This document shows, piece by piece, positions 1-9,508 of a stretch of DNA of 64,000 nucleotides. Source of the stretch: Rhizodiscina lignyota (lineage: Eukaryota; Ascomycota; Dothideomycetes; Aulographales; Rhizodiscinaceae). The position numbers were made by a program, and so were the translations under genes. The stretch covers positions 1,054,001 to 1,118,000 of the forward strand of contig ML978125.1 in the NCBI GenBank assembly GCA_010015805.1, in the 5' to 3' direction. Position 1 is the first letter of the stretch. Each line of letters opens with the position of its first letter. The notes beneath the pieces were generated by a model. It saw only the letters and a program-made list of their open reading frames with translations. It ran no database searches and was not told the DNA's origin.

Positions 1-1151
1 CCGCGTTCCACGCACTCGTCCCGTTCGGATCTTTATGGAACGTGCTTCCGCTCCGAGCTGGTCCAATGATGAGCCATTTGCTATCTGGCCGTTGTTCTCC
101 AAGTACCGAGAAAAGGTCCTCTCCAAAACAATCCGGTGGCCAATAAATGGCATCTTCACTCGCTCTTCCTATCTTTACTTGCATCTTCTCTGCGAATCCG
201 CGATCAAAGAGGTACAATGGACTCTCCTCGTGACTGTTTTCCAGGTAGGAGAAGTACGTTCGAAGAGGCCAGTCTACAGCTTCAGCACGAAACTTTGTCT
301 CAGCATGATCTCGCAGCAGTGCTTCAACTGTCCAATCTCGGTACACTGGCCATTCCGTGACTGGCTTGGTGAGTATGAATGGCTTGTTGATCCACTGGTC
401 GTGAAACTCCTCAGATGTCAAGTCGTCTAGTCTTGCAATTCTATTTTCAGTGGGAATATCCGCTGCATACTGGTTCAGGGGTGTGTATGCGCAGAAGAAG
501 GGCCGATAAAGGGCGTCAGAAAACAGTCCTCTGCAGTCGATTCGGGTTCGGCGTTCGGGAGGAAGACCAAGGCATGTCCAGCGCCAGTTTCCACGCCATT
601 CAAATTGCTCGGGGTGTAATCTATCCATGGGGCTTAGCAATGACTCAATGAGAATTAATGACTGGAACGGAACTCAAAGGATCTGAGGATCAATGAGACT
701 CTTCGGGTCCAAAATGTGACAGGTATGTGAACAACAATTGACTGATCCAGAGAGCCTGAAGTAGAAGTGCCAGTGCAATGTACCCCTTATAGGGTTATAT
801 CAGAAATACTTACTCTAGAAACGCAGCCCTCCACAGTTCCTCGGCGCTTGTGAAGGCATACAGTGCTTTACATGCTGTTCCCAGACGCAAGAGTTCTGGA
901 ACATGTAAATATTCCAGAAACGATATCAATAGCTCGTCTGGTAGCACAGCAAACGCGCCTGCATGATCCTTGAGATTGACTGTGGAGGTGTATGCATTGC
1001 CAGAAGGCTTGACGCCCAAAGGATGCCGGGGAATCGCTGTAGAGGCTTCAAGACTCGAATTCGAAGAACTATGATTCAGCTTGGCTCGTTTACTGTCGCG
1101 CATGCCATTAGGCAGATCATGATCCCGGGTCGAAACGGCTGAGGGTGCCAT
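1..1151 (-). CDS. F-box and JmjC-domain protein (JMJD6-like), 3' part outside window
   Basis: Two exons are visible: 814-1151 and 1-632, with an intron at 633-813 (GTAAGT donor). Joining them gives a continuous frame. The N-terminal ~60 residues are polar and basic. An F-box follows, read as LPDELLISFLEYLHVPELL and ending in LWRAAF. After the splice the protein continues into a cupin-type JmjC region with GPARSGSTFHKDPNG; the H-x-D there is the usual Fe(II)-binding pair of JMJD6-type oxygenases. This order (F-box, then JmjC) is known from fungal JMJD6-like proteins, which are probably nuclear 2-oxoglutarate-dependent hydroxylases or demethylases. The substrate cannot be told. The second iron-binding His and the stop codon lie beyond base 1. 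An in-frame ATG at 1178 is an alternative start. Confidence 0.85.
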
Positions 1152-1662
1152 TTTTGTGGTCTGGTGGGTTTGCCGCAACCGGTCAGAAAGCCCACAAACT
1201 AAGTTGCGCCCTTATGGTGGCGAGAAGCTCAGTGGCAGAGCATGTCCTGAGTCACAATAGAGATTTCAGGACCAATAGAAAGCCATGGAAGCTTAGGAAG
1301 GAATTTGAAAGAACGCGATCAGGTGTCGAGGGCGCGGCAAAAGTGAGGAGTGGTGGATGAACCCTGCGCACGGCCCACGCCACCGGTTTTAGCTCTACTA
1401 CAAAAATTTCTAGCACCACCTCTCCGCCGACCTTCTTTCATCACCCAACTGCAACCGCACCACAATTCGAAAAAGACTCCAACCAACTAGATATACATCA
1501 GACTCTCGTTTTTGGGAGTCTTGTTATCTAGTTAATTCCACAAAACCTAATTTCGGCACAGCGGCAGGATCCGTTGGATTCTTTTCCGCCCTCCGCCCAC
1601 CTCAAGGCAACCTCTCGATCGCAGCGCAGCGCCTGTGATCGTATCCACTCTTAATCGCAATC
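1152..1662. promoter_or_regulatory. Divergent promoter region between the JmjC gene and eIF4A
   Basis: This gap of about 510 bases separates two divergent genes. It carries pyrimidine-rich leader sequence (CT-rich between about 1,420 and 1,660), as is common ahead of highly expressed fungal genes, and a strong inverted repeat at 1485-1533. No TATA box is obvious. Confidence 0.5.
1485..1533 (+). promoter_or_regulatory. Two-part stem-loop upstream of eIF4A
   Basis: AACTAGATA (1485-1493) pairs perfectly with TATCTAGTT (1525-1533). Inside it, AGACTCTC (1500-1507) pairs with GGGAGTCT (1514-1521) with one G-U, closing a six-base GTTTTT loop. The element ends about 130 bases before the eIF4A start codon, so it is probably in the 5' leader. 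Whether it is transcribed is not shown. Confidence 0.5.
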
Positions 1663-3063
1663 ATGGCTGATTCCAAAGGCCTCGAGGAGGTCCCAGAAGG
1701 TACGTTCAGAATTTTCAACATTTGGGTGCTTCACTCGATGAATTTTCAATGCGCGTTTGCACCTCTCAACATTTGTAACTAACACGCCACTTTTCAGGTC
1801 AAATCGAGTCCAACTATGATGAGACTACCGACTCCTTCGATGCGATGGACCTGAAGGCCGAACTTCTCCGTGGTGTTTACGCCTACGGTTTCGAGCGCCC
1901 GTCTGCGATTCAGCAGAGGGCTATTATGCCGGTCATCAAGGGTGAGTTCGCGCAAAAATTTTAAGCTTGGGGAACCATAGCTAATACAATCGCACAGGCC
2001 ACGATGTCATCGCGCAAGCCCAGTCCGGCACTGGCAAGACCGCTACTTTCTCCATCTCGACGCTCCAGAAGATCGACCCGAACATCAAGGCGTGCCAGGC
2101 GCTTATCCTCGCTCCAACTCGTGAATTGGCACAACAGATCCAGAAGGTCGTGGTCGCCATTGGCGACTTCATGAGCGTCGAGTGTCATGCCTGCATTGGT
2201 GGTACCAGTGTTCGCGATGACATGAAGGCGCTTCAGGATGGTCCCCAGGTCGTCGTTGGCACGCCCGGCCGTGTTCAAGACATGATCCAGCGCCGTGTGC
2301 TCAAGACCGACAGCATGAAGATGTTCGTGCTCGACGAGGCCGACGAGATGTTGTCTCGCGGTTTCACTGAGCAGATCTACGACATCTTCCAGCTCCTGCC
2401 TCAATCGACCCAGGTCGTCCTCCTGTCTGCTACCATGCCTCAAGATGTCCTCGAAGTCACCACTAAGTTCATGCGCGACCCTGTCCGTATCCTCGTCAAG
2501 AAGGCCGAGCTTACCCTCGAAGGTATCAAGCAGTTCTACATTGCTGTTGAGAAGGAGGATTGGAAACTTGATACCCTTTCCGACTTGTACGAGACCGTCA
2601 CCATCACTCAGGCTGTCATCTTCTGCAACACTCGCAGAAAGGTCGACTGGCTCACCGACAAGCTTACGGCTCGCGACTTCACGGTGTCCGCTATGCACGG
2701 AGATATGGACCAGGCCCAGAGAGATGTCATCATGAAAGAGTTCCGCTCCGGCTCCTCCCGTGTCCTGATCGCCACCGATCTTCTTGCTCGTGGTATCGAC
2801 GTCCAGCAGGTCTCTTTGGTCATCAACTACGATCTTCCCGCTAACCGCGAGAACTACATTCACCGTATCGGCCGTGGTGGTCGTTTCGGACGAAAGGGTG
2901 TTGCTATCAACTTCGTTACGGCTGATGATGTACGAATGATGCGCGAGATCGAACAGTTCTACAGCACTCAAATCGAGGAGATGCCAATGAACGTTGCTGG
3001 TGAGTTAACTCAACGCTGATCTTATCCTACATGTTTCTAACGGCTGCCACAGATCTCATCTAA
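1663..3063 (+). CDS. TIF1: ATP-dependent RNA helicase eIF4A
   Basis: Exons 1663-1699, 1798-1941, 1998-2999 and 3053-3063 join to a 397-residue protein, the normal eIF4A length. It is a DEAD-box RNA helicase of the cap-binding complex eIF4F and unwinds 5' leaders for ribosome scanning in the cytoplasm. Visible motifs are the Q motif (RPSAIQQRA), motif I AQSGTGKT (about residues 67-74), PTRELA, TPGR, DEAD (about 172), SAT (about 202), ARGID and HRIGRGGR (about 351). The C-terminus is NVADLI; its last three residues and the stop sit on an 11-nt final exon, which restores the canonical end. The leader contains a stem-loop at 1485-1533. Identity is very secure. Confidence 0.97.
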
Positions 3064-3865
3064 AAGTTACGCTTTCCCTCACTTGTGCAACCACCACGCA
3101 TTTTGTTCGCAAGCCACGTAGAAAGGGTTTCGGGAACAGATGCGAGACTGGTTGCCTGACGACGAGAGCAACACAGGCGGTTGCGAAACAAAAGTGAACA
3201 GTTTTGCGATTTCAACGTGCGGCATCTCGGCGTTCCTCCTAATTTGCGGTTTCGTGTGCAATGCTTTCGAAACATCAAACTTTCTAGACATGGGAGGGTT
3301 ACGGGACCTTTTTTGCTCTTCTCTTTCTCAAATCAAGTATTTCTGTACCTACACGATGCTTTCTGCTGCGGCTTTCGACTTGGAGGTCATGAGATATCCT
3401 ACGATGTCTATAACTCCTCCATACACGATAATAGATTGGTCCAAAGCTCACTTATCCCGCTTAATCTCCCGTGAATGTGGTGAATGTGTTGCGCGGAGAT
3501 GCGTGCCTTCCAGATTCGCGGTGGTTGCCCAATACGACAACGCGACCGCGATGGCAGCTTGTGAAGGAAGGCACGCGAAATTAGCTTTGACAACGCACCA
3601 CTTTCAGCCATTCCCGCGTCGCTCGCGTCTACACTATAACACAAACATGACGTGACGCTCGAAGTATTCATAGGCGCCCTAGTCCTCGCATCTTAGGAGG
3701 TTTAGCTTCCTACAACTTTTCTTCCCACAACACTCATCTCCACGCAGCCTTTCCATCACCAAACCAAAGCATCCATCATCCCGCTTCTACTACCTCTACT
3801 CTCAATATTCGCCGGCTGATTATCGATTCTTCACGCTCCAACCGCCTCTCGCATCGTTGCCCAAC
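3064..3865. other. Intergenic stretch, no gene supported
   Basis: This holds the 3' flank of eIF4A and the promoter of the next gene. A 171-codon open frame on the plus strand (3140-3655) resembles no family, is low in complexity and overlaps other open frames, so I treat it as chance. A CT-rich leader lies just before 3866. Confidence 0.5.
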
Positions 3866-4826
3866 ATGACGCGCCCCCACAGTCCAGATTGCATGCTTTG
3901 GGCGAAGAATCTCAAGGATGAGTTCGCAAAGCTCAAGGAACGCCTGGCAGAATTTGTGCAGAAGGCCGAGAAGCGTGACGCGAACGTGAAAGAACTCCAG
4001 GAACACGCCTCTGACATCGCCACGATCAAGCACGACTTTGACCAACTCAAGAAACGCGTCAAGGACATCAAAGAACTCGAAGAAGGCAACGACGAGGATA
4101 TCCGTGATATGGTCGACCGTATCGAGAAGCATGGGAAGAGTCTCGAGGATCTCATGGGCAAGATGAGCTTGGCTCAAAAGGAAAACGACAAGCTGAGCCA
4201 GGACATTGAGGGCTTGCAGACGGCCTGCTCATGCCTCAAGACAGCCATGTTCAAGCTGGAGGAGAAGCTCGACCGCAACGAGACAGCTGTGATGAAGTTG
4301 GAAGAGAAGCTCAAGAACAATGGTCACACTGGACTCGCAAAGAAGAACGATTTCAGCGACCCAAAGACTCTCGGACACCATCTCAAGAACGTCATGAAGA
4401 GCCAGTACGAAGAGCAGAGCATGATCCAGACGCTCCAGGCTAGGGTGGACGAGCTCGAACATATGCTCAAGTCCCAGCAACAAGTCGGCATGGCCTCAGT
4501 GGTCGCAACCACGTCGATGGTGGACGCATCTTCGTCACCCGTCGTCCAAGTCTCGAGCAGCCCCCTGCAGGCACGCAGGTAAGTTATCCAACTCCAAGTT
4601 TAGTGAGGAACCGTTACGACTCATGGAAGGTATGAACAGCACCGTGCCGCCGGCCCAGACGCCAGTGCGTCCGCAGCCATCGGAGGAGATGGCGAGTAAG
4701 GCAAACTCGGGGAAGAAGAGGAAGGCGGGCGTGGCGCAGACGGAGGGACAGACGAGGAGGAGGCGGAGACGCAGGACAATCTCGCAGCCATATGAGCTGC
4801 TTCCTCTTGGCGTTTCGGATGACTGA
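3866..4826 (+). CDS. Coiled-coil protein with basic nuclear-localisation-type tail, unknown function
   Basis: Exons 3866-4578 and 4640-4826, joined over a 61-nt intron (GTAAGT...CAG), give 299 residues. Residues ~15-135 are Lys/Glu/Leu-rich heptad-like sequence and predict a long coiled coil; a second coiled segment lies near residues 170-205. A Ser/Val-rich linker follows. The second exon adds two basic clusters (GKKRK and a run of seven Arg) that look like a bipartite nuclear localisation signal, ending in a short acidic tail. Without the splice the protein would stop right at the donor and lose these signals. I do not recognise the family; a nuclear structural or scaffold role is only an inference. 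Confidence 0.7.
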
Positions 4827-5020
4827 GCGGTGTGATAGTTTAGATTGCCTGTTTGTTGTTTGCTAAATATAAGAAAGTTCATCGATCGCCTTGTTTATTT
4901 GGCACAGTTTCTCACTTGTGAAATGCGTCAACTGGGTTCGTGGTCCGCGCACGTTCGTGTCCTCAACCCTTTCAGCAGAGAGATGTTCTGTCAGAGCACC
5001 AACGCTCTGGTAAGCATGGT

Positions 5021-5666
5021 AGTGATTCTCTAAGTCAGGCCTAGCAAGCTACTCTTTGACAATATCGAATATAGACTCACTAATATGTGGAAGCTTCTTG
5101 CCAGTGTCGAAGTGGACTACGGAGGATCTGGTTTCTCGTGAGCTTATGAGCCCTCCAACAGCATCTCTTTTCCGCCACAACAAGAAGTGGATCTTCTAAG
5201 GCAGGCCTGGCAAGCTACTCCCTGACGATATCGACTGTGAGCTCACTGATATGCAGAGCGTCTTAGAAGTGCTGAAGGCGACAACGAAGAAACTAGTTTC
5301 TTGTGAGCGAATGAGGTCTATAACGGCATCTCTTTTCCGCGATAACGAGAAGGAAATCGTCTCATGTAGGCCTCGAAAGTTACTCCCTATTAACCTCGAA
5401 TATAAACTTATCATAAGCGTATAAGATCTACAATAAGGTCTTCTTTCCCGCGATAACAAGAATTAAATCTTCTAAGGCAGGCCTGGTAAGCTGCTCTCCG
5501 ACGACTTCGAATGTAAAGCCGCCAATAGCAAGACTTTGCAAACCACTCCCTGGCAAGCTCGAATATAACTCACTAGTATGCAGAAGCTTCTTGGAAAATA
5601 CTGAAGGTAGCTGTAATAGAATAGCTCTGTAGACTGTTCGCTCGCAGAAAACTAGCTCCTTCACGC
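5021..5666. repeat. Four degenerate tandem units of a dispersed ~110-195 bp repeat
   Basis: Units begin near 5030, 5193, 5361 and 5471. Each opens with a variant of TCTAAGGCAGGCCTGGCAAG, then a CTACTCCCTGAC-like block, then TCGAATATAAACTCACT-like sequence and AGAAGCTTCTTGGAAG, and ends with GCATCTCTTTTCCGC or a GTTCGCTCGCAGAAAACTAG block. A further copy lies at 40703-40890. Read on the minus strand, several units keep protein-like stretches (for example FTFEVVGEQLTRPALEDL), so the repeat may be a decayed coding module. The block ends directly at the stop codon of the FAH gene. The family is not recognised. Confidence 0.7.
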
Positions 5667-6558
5667 TCATGTCTCGGAAAACTCGTATGGCCCTGGTTTA
5701 TCGGCAACCGTCACATCAATGTTTGCTTCCGGAATTTCCTTCCCGTCGACCTTCAATCCCGCCTGCATTCGGTCCCCAGTGACCACGGGTCCCACGCCTT
5801 TTGGCGTTCCCGTCAGCACAATATCCCCCTTTTCCAGTCCCATCACCCTGCTTATGTCGCTTAGCATCCTCGGGATGCGGAAGAGCATCAGTTCTGTGTT
5901 GTCGTCTTGCTTCATTTGGCCGTTTACGCTGAGCCATAGGTGGACATTGTGGGGGTCGGGAATCTTTTCCTTCGGGATGTGTTCGCTGACCGGGAGGAAG
6001 GTGGCAAAACCTTTGGCGATAGTCCACGGCAGTCCTTTCTTTTTCGCTTCTTCTTGGACATTCCGGCCAGTCATGTCAATGGCCAAGAGGTAGCCTGCAT
6101 GGGGAGAAGTCAGTTGTCTGGAGCTTGCTGTGCTATGTTTGTACTATAAGTTTTCGAAATTGGAAATGAATTTCTCATACTATCAATTGCATCAACTGCA
6201 GCTGCATCATCATTCGGATCCAGGTCTTTCAACTCCTTGCCTATTACTACTGCGAGCTCAACCTCAAAGTGTAGATTTACGCCCTTTGGCCGATGTACCG
6301 GTCCGGCTCCTGGCAGTAGGATCGAACTCGGTGGCTTGAGGAAGAAGAACGGTTGCTTTGGTCGCTGATTGTTGAGCTCTTTGACGTGATCACTGGTACG
6401 AACCATTAGTTTCTGTCAGTAAAGAATGAACGGCCGGTTCCATACGCATAATTACGGCCTATACACATCACCTTGCTTCAAGTTAGCTCGTGGGTCGACA
6501 TCGGCATTCTGATGCTCACCTTTCGGCAATTGGCCTTTATGGAGGATGCTGTTGCCAT
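5667..6558 (-). CDS. Fumarylacetoacetate hydrolase-family protein (FAHD1-like)
   Basis: Four exons read on the minus strand: 6520-6558, 6446-6471, 6181-6392 and 5667-6094, giving 234 residues. The protein is a FAH-fold hydrolase/decarboxylase of the FAHD1 type (acylpyruvase/oxaloacetate decarboxylase, usually mitochondrial). It shows CIGRNYA followed by DHVKELN at the start of the fold, the metal-binding HFEVELAVVIG, the AIDMTGRN segment with the third acidic ligand, KGFATFLPVSEHIP, and the C-terminal TGTPKGVGP. The 26-nt second exon encodes the conserved CIGRNYA. The length matches the ~220-residue FAHD1 class. It shares a 250-base divergent promoter with the small gene at 6809. Exact substrate unknown. 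Confidence 0.88.
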
Positions 6559-6808
6559 GGTAGACTATTTACTGGGTAACACGATACGAAAAGATACAGT
6601 CTCATAAGACAACGAAGATGAGGTGGGGCCAGAGACCCAACCATGTTGTTGCGGCTCGTCAATGTGGAGCTTCCGCAGCGAAGACGGAGCGAGATCATGC
6701 GGAGAGCTGAGGTGGAGGTGGAGCCTTGTCATCGGAAATGCCGGTGCGACGACATCCCATTGTCGAATTCTCGGTATCTTTGCCTTTGGATCTAAATACC
6801 CTCTCACC

Positions 6809-7147
6809 ATGAGAATCGCCGAGATACTATCTGATCTTACTTCTCTGCGAGTCTGTGTAAGTGATCATTGCTTCTTAAAAAGGGCTATCGCACTAATTAC
6901 CAGCTCGTCACAGGATCCCTCCGCAGCGCTTGCGCTGGTATCAGCTCGTCCATCTCCATCTGCAACGACGGCAGATAATGCGAAACCAAAGGGCAAGAAT
7001 GCAGATGATGATGCCGAACTTGCGCGTGCAAAGGATCTGATTGATCTGCACTACTCCGTCAAAATGCAGCATTCGGAAGGGACCGTTGATGAGGGTCTGC
7101 TCGAGGCTCGATACAGTGTGCACAATGCACTGAAGGGTGTCACTTGA
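6809..7147 (+). CDS. Small conserved-looking hypothetical protein
   Basis: Exons 6809-6856 and 6914-7147 join at a 57-nt intron (GTAAGT...CAG) to give 93 residues. The N-terminus (MRIAEILSDLTSLRVC) is a short amphipathic helix; a low-complexity Ala/Ser/Pro/Lys stretch follows; the last ~40 residues are helical and charged. There is no membrane segment or signal peptide. The clean splice frame and the divergent pairing with the FAH gene support a real gene. I do not recognise the family. Confidence 0.55.
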   Translation: MRIAEILSDLTSLRVCVSDHCFLKRAIALITSSSQDPSAALALVSARPSPSATTADNAKPKGKNADDDAELARAKDLIDLHYSVKMQHSEGTVDEGLLEARYSVHNALKGVT

Positions 7148-8117
7148 AGCATGACAGCAGACTGGGCATAAATCATTCGCAGCAAAATGAATACTGGAAT
7201 TTCAGAGGGATTGATGGACGCATTTGCGGACCCCAGTTCAGACATAGATCTGGTGCAGTATGGACATCGGGTGGACAGCTGGAACTCGAAAGCGAAGTGT
7301 AAACTTGATATTTGGTTTGAGATTAAAGAGAGTTGGCAGGTAGAATCGAAAGAGTTGGCGTGTTTGCTGCCTCGTAGCTGTGGACTCGGCCGGGGGATCT
7401 GAGGATTTGAGAGCAATGGGGAATTGAAGACGATGACTAGAAGTAGCAGCACGGCACAGGGGATACAGAAGCTGCGGAGAAACAGAGCGAATGTTGCGCG
7501 GTAAGATGGATTGAAGGTTTAGTTGACTTTACTTGCCTCCTATCAATTCGTGTTTGTCGTCGTTCTCTGTCTTCCAAGACCGCTTTCAGTTAGGAAAAGA
7601 GTTCCTATGTGCCTCCTCAAACCACTAAATACATTTCATCTGCAAGTCCAGGAAGAAGAGAACAGAAAAACAAAAGCAAATTATTCCTTGCGACCGGCAG
7701 TGAAGAGCGTTGCGCCGCTGCGCTCGCAAATAATTATTTGCAGGGCGTGGCGTAGGCGGGGCCAGTTTAACTGTTTTTCAGGAATACTACCTATATATTT
7801 AATTTCGGATTCTCTAGTCCTCGAAGTTGGGGCCACCAGACAAGCGTTAGCGCCCTGGTGAGTGCATTGGGGGGATAGTGGATTCCCCCCACGGACTTCC
7901 CGAGGGGCTGCCTTACAGTGCCAACAGGCATGTCTAGCAACTTGGTCCCCGCTAGATTCGAGACCAATTGGTATCACTGTGAAAGACAAGGACGCCCTTC
8001 TTTTTTTTGTTTCCTTCATTTCTTTGCTGTTTGTTATTCCATACTCTTCTTTTGTTGTAACTTGCACGAGCTGACAGGCAGATAGAGATCCGAGACGCGG
8101 CATGGGTACTGTCTGGC

Positions 8118-8226
8118 AGGGGTATTTCTGTGGTGTAGTGGGAATCATCTTTCGCTTTTTTTTTAAGTTGTTTGGTATCGACAAGGTCTCTGGTTCGAAC
8201 CTGGAGAGTTTGCCTTTTTTTTTTTT
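8118..8226 (+). ncRNA. tRNA-like Pol III unit (tRNA pseudogene or SINE head)
   Basis: TGGTGTAGTGG near 8132 matches the tRNA A-box and the following ATC..TTCGCT resembles the D-arm region of tRNA-His/Glu. GGTTCGAACC near 8193 matches the B-box, and a T11 run at 8214-8225 would terminate Pol III. The anticodon arm is replaced by a T-rich stretch and the T-stem pairs poorly, so this is not a functional tRNA. It could be a decayed tRNA gene or the head of a tRNA-derived SINE. Confidence 0.35.
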
Positions 8227-8299
8227 CTCTCTCTCAGTTTTCTACTGCAACATTCACGATATGATCCGAGCCGTTCTAGCCTTAACTAATCGCTATGAG

Positions 8300-9010
8300 C
8301 GATGACCATAGATCCTTCCGGAGATCCTCTTAGATTGATAGGTTTAAGTCTCTTCTATGAGTCTCCCGCAAGCTTCCATCACCTCCCAGTCAGCAGCCGC
8401 ACACCTTCATTAGACTTCTATGAGATAATACTTGGTAGCTCTACCCACACTTCTAGCATATTCGATCAATTTACGCTCCATTAACACTGGCTCCATCTCT
8501 ATTATGACCCCAACAGCCGCAGCTACCTCTTCGCCTGTAGGCTCTTCAGTAGATGTGACCGCCTCTCCTGAAAAGCCACCACCTTCAGACTTGCCGCAGC
8601 AACTTATGCGCCAATTACAGTCAATCAATCGTAACTTTTCAAGCTTGGATTAACGTATTCCTGGCCTTGACTATAGTGTAAAACCCCTCGATCAGCGATT
8701 GACGACGCTCGAATAAAGGCTAGAACCGCTTGCCTTGACCTCTGCCTCGAGCGACCTCCCACCGCACAACACGCAAAGCAACATACAAACCAATGAAGTT
8801 ACCTAAATGCCCAACGCAAGCACACGAGCCTACAAAAGAAGCCGTGGTCAAAATATTGGTTCCCTTAGGCCTGGCCGCGAAGCAGACAGGAGCAAGACGC
8901 CCTCGAAAAGGAAGGATTGAACTGTGGTGTATCATCCTCGCGCTTTATCGCAATCCGAAGCTATATACGCCCTTGAATACAGCCGTTATACGCTTGAATA
9001 GTAACCCATG
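8300..9010 (+). mobile_element. Possible retroelement fossil (gag-like), broken
   Basis: Translated plus-strand fragments show a Ser/Thr/Pro-rich stretch followed by Leu/Gln-rich helical sequence, similar in style to the N-terminal gag region of fungal retroelements. No terminal repeats, protease, reverse transcriptase or integrase are visible. It looks old, with several breaks. The family assignment is a guess. Confidence 0.22.
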
Positions 9011-9508
9011 ATGCCGCTTAGAAGCTACTTTGACCAGAATTCACGCCTTCGTTGCGCGCTCGATTCCAATGACGACCTCCACATCGAAGACTTCGTCTCT
9101 ACAAATGTATACATGGAAATTGCTAAAGTCAATTAGCGTACGAGGTTACGAGCTTCCAGGCCTCCAATACACCTGAGCTAGTGATTTAAGTAGAATGGAT
9201 ACGATGGATATTTTTGACAAAGGTATGTCTACACCAGATCATCCGTATGGATCTCCAGAACCACCAAACGGCCAGCGGGTCAAGCTTTAACGTTAGAAGG
9301 TATATATTCTGAGCACAGGTGAAGAGTCAAATGCAATATACGCCTGAAATTTTCTACAAACAGCTGGAACTTCAAGTGCAGGCTCTCGTACTCAGATCTA
9401 ACTAAAGATTCATGACCCCTTCGCCAATCCGGATTCGTCGCAAGGCATCCAGTGAGCACCTCCATTCAGCAAAATGAAACCAATCTCATTAAAGTCGCTG
9501 TCCGGTCA

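Larger units (their letters stand above)
7148..9508. other. Gene-poor stretch with tRNA-like unit and possible retroelement fossil
   Basis: No intact gene is visible over 2.3 kb. Contents are 3' flank to about 7,450, T-runs near 8,000 and 8,220, a tRNA-like unit at 8118-8226, a gag-like decayed stretch at about 8300-9010, and unremarkable sequence to the myosin gene. Confidence 0.5.

Noticed and set aside
3140-3655. 171-codon plus-strand open frame after eIF4A
   Set aside because: No family resemblance, many Cys and mixed composition, overlaps other open frames, and lies in the flank between two well-defined genes.
7860-8007. Second possible tRNA-like unit (ATAGTGG ... ATTCGAGACC ... T-run)
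   Set aside because: The box-B match is imperfect, the boxes are about 80 bases apart and no T-arm can be folded.
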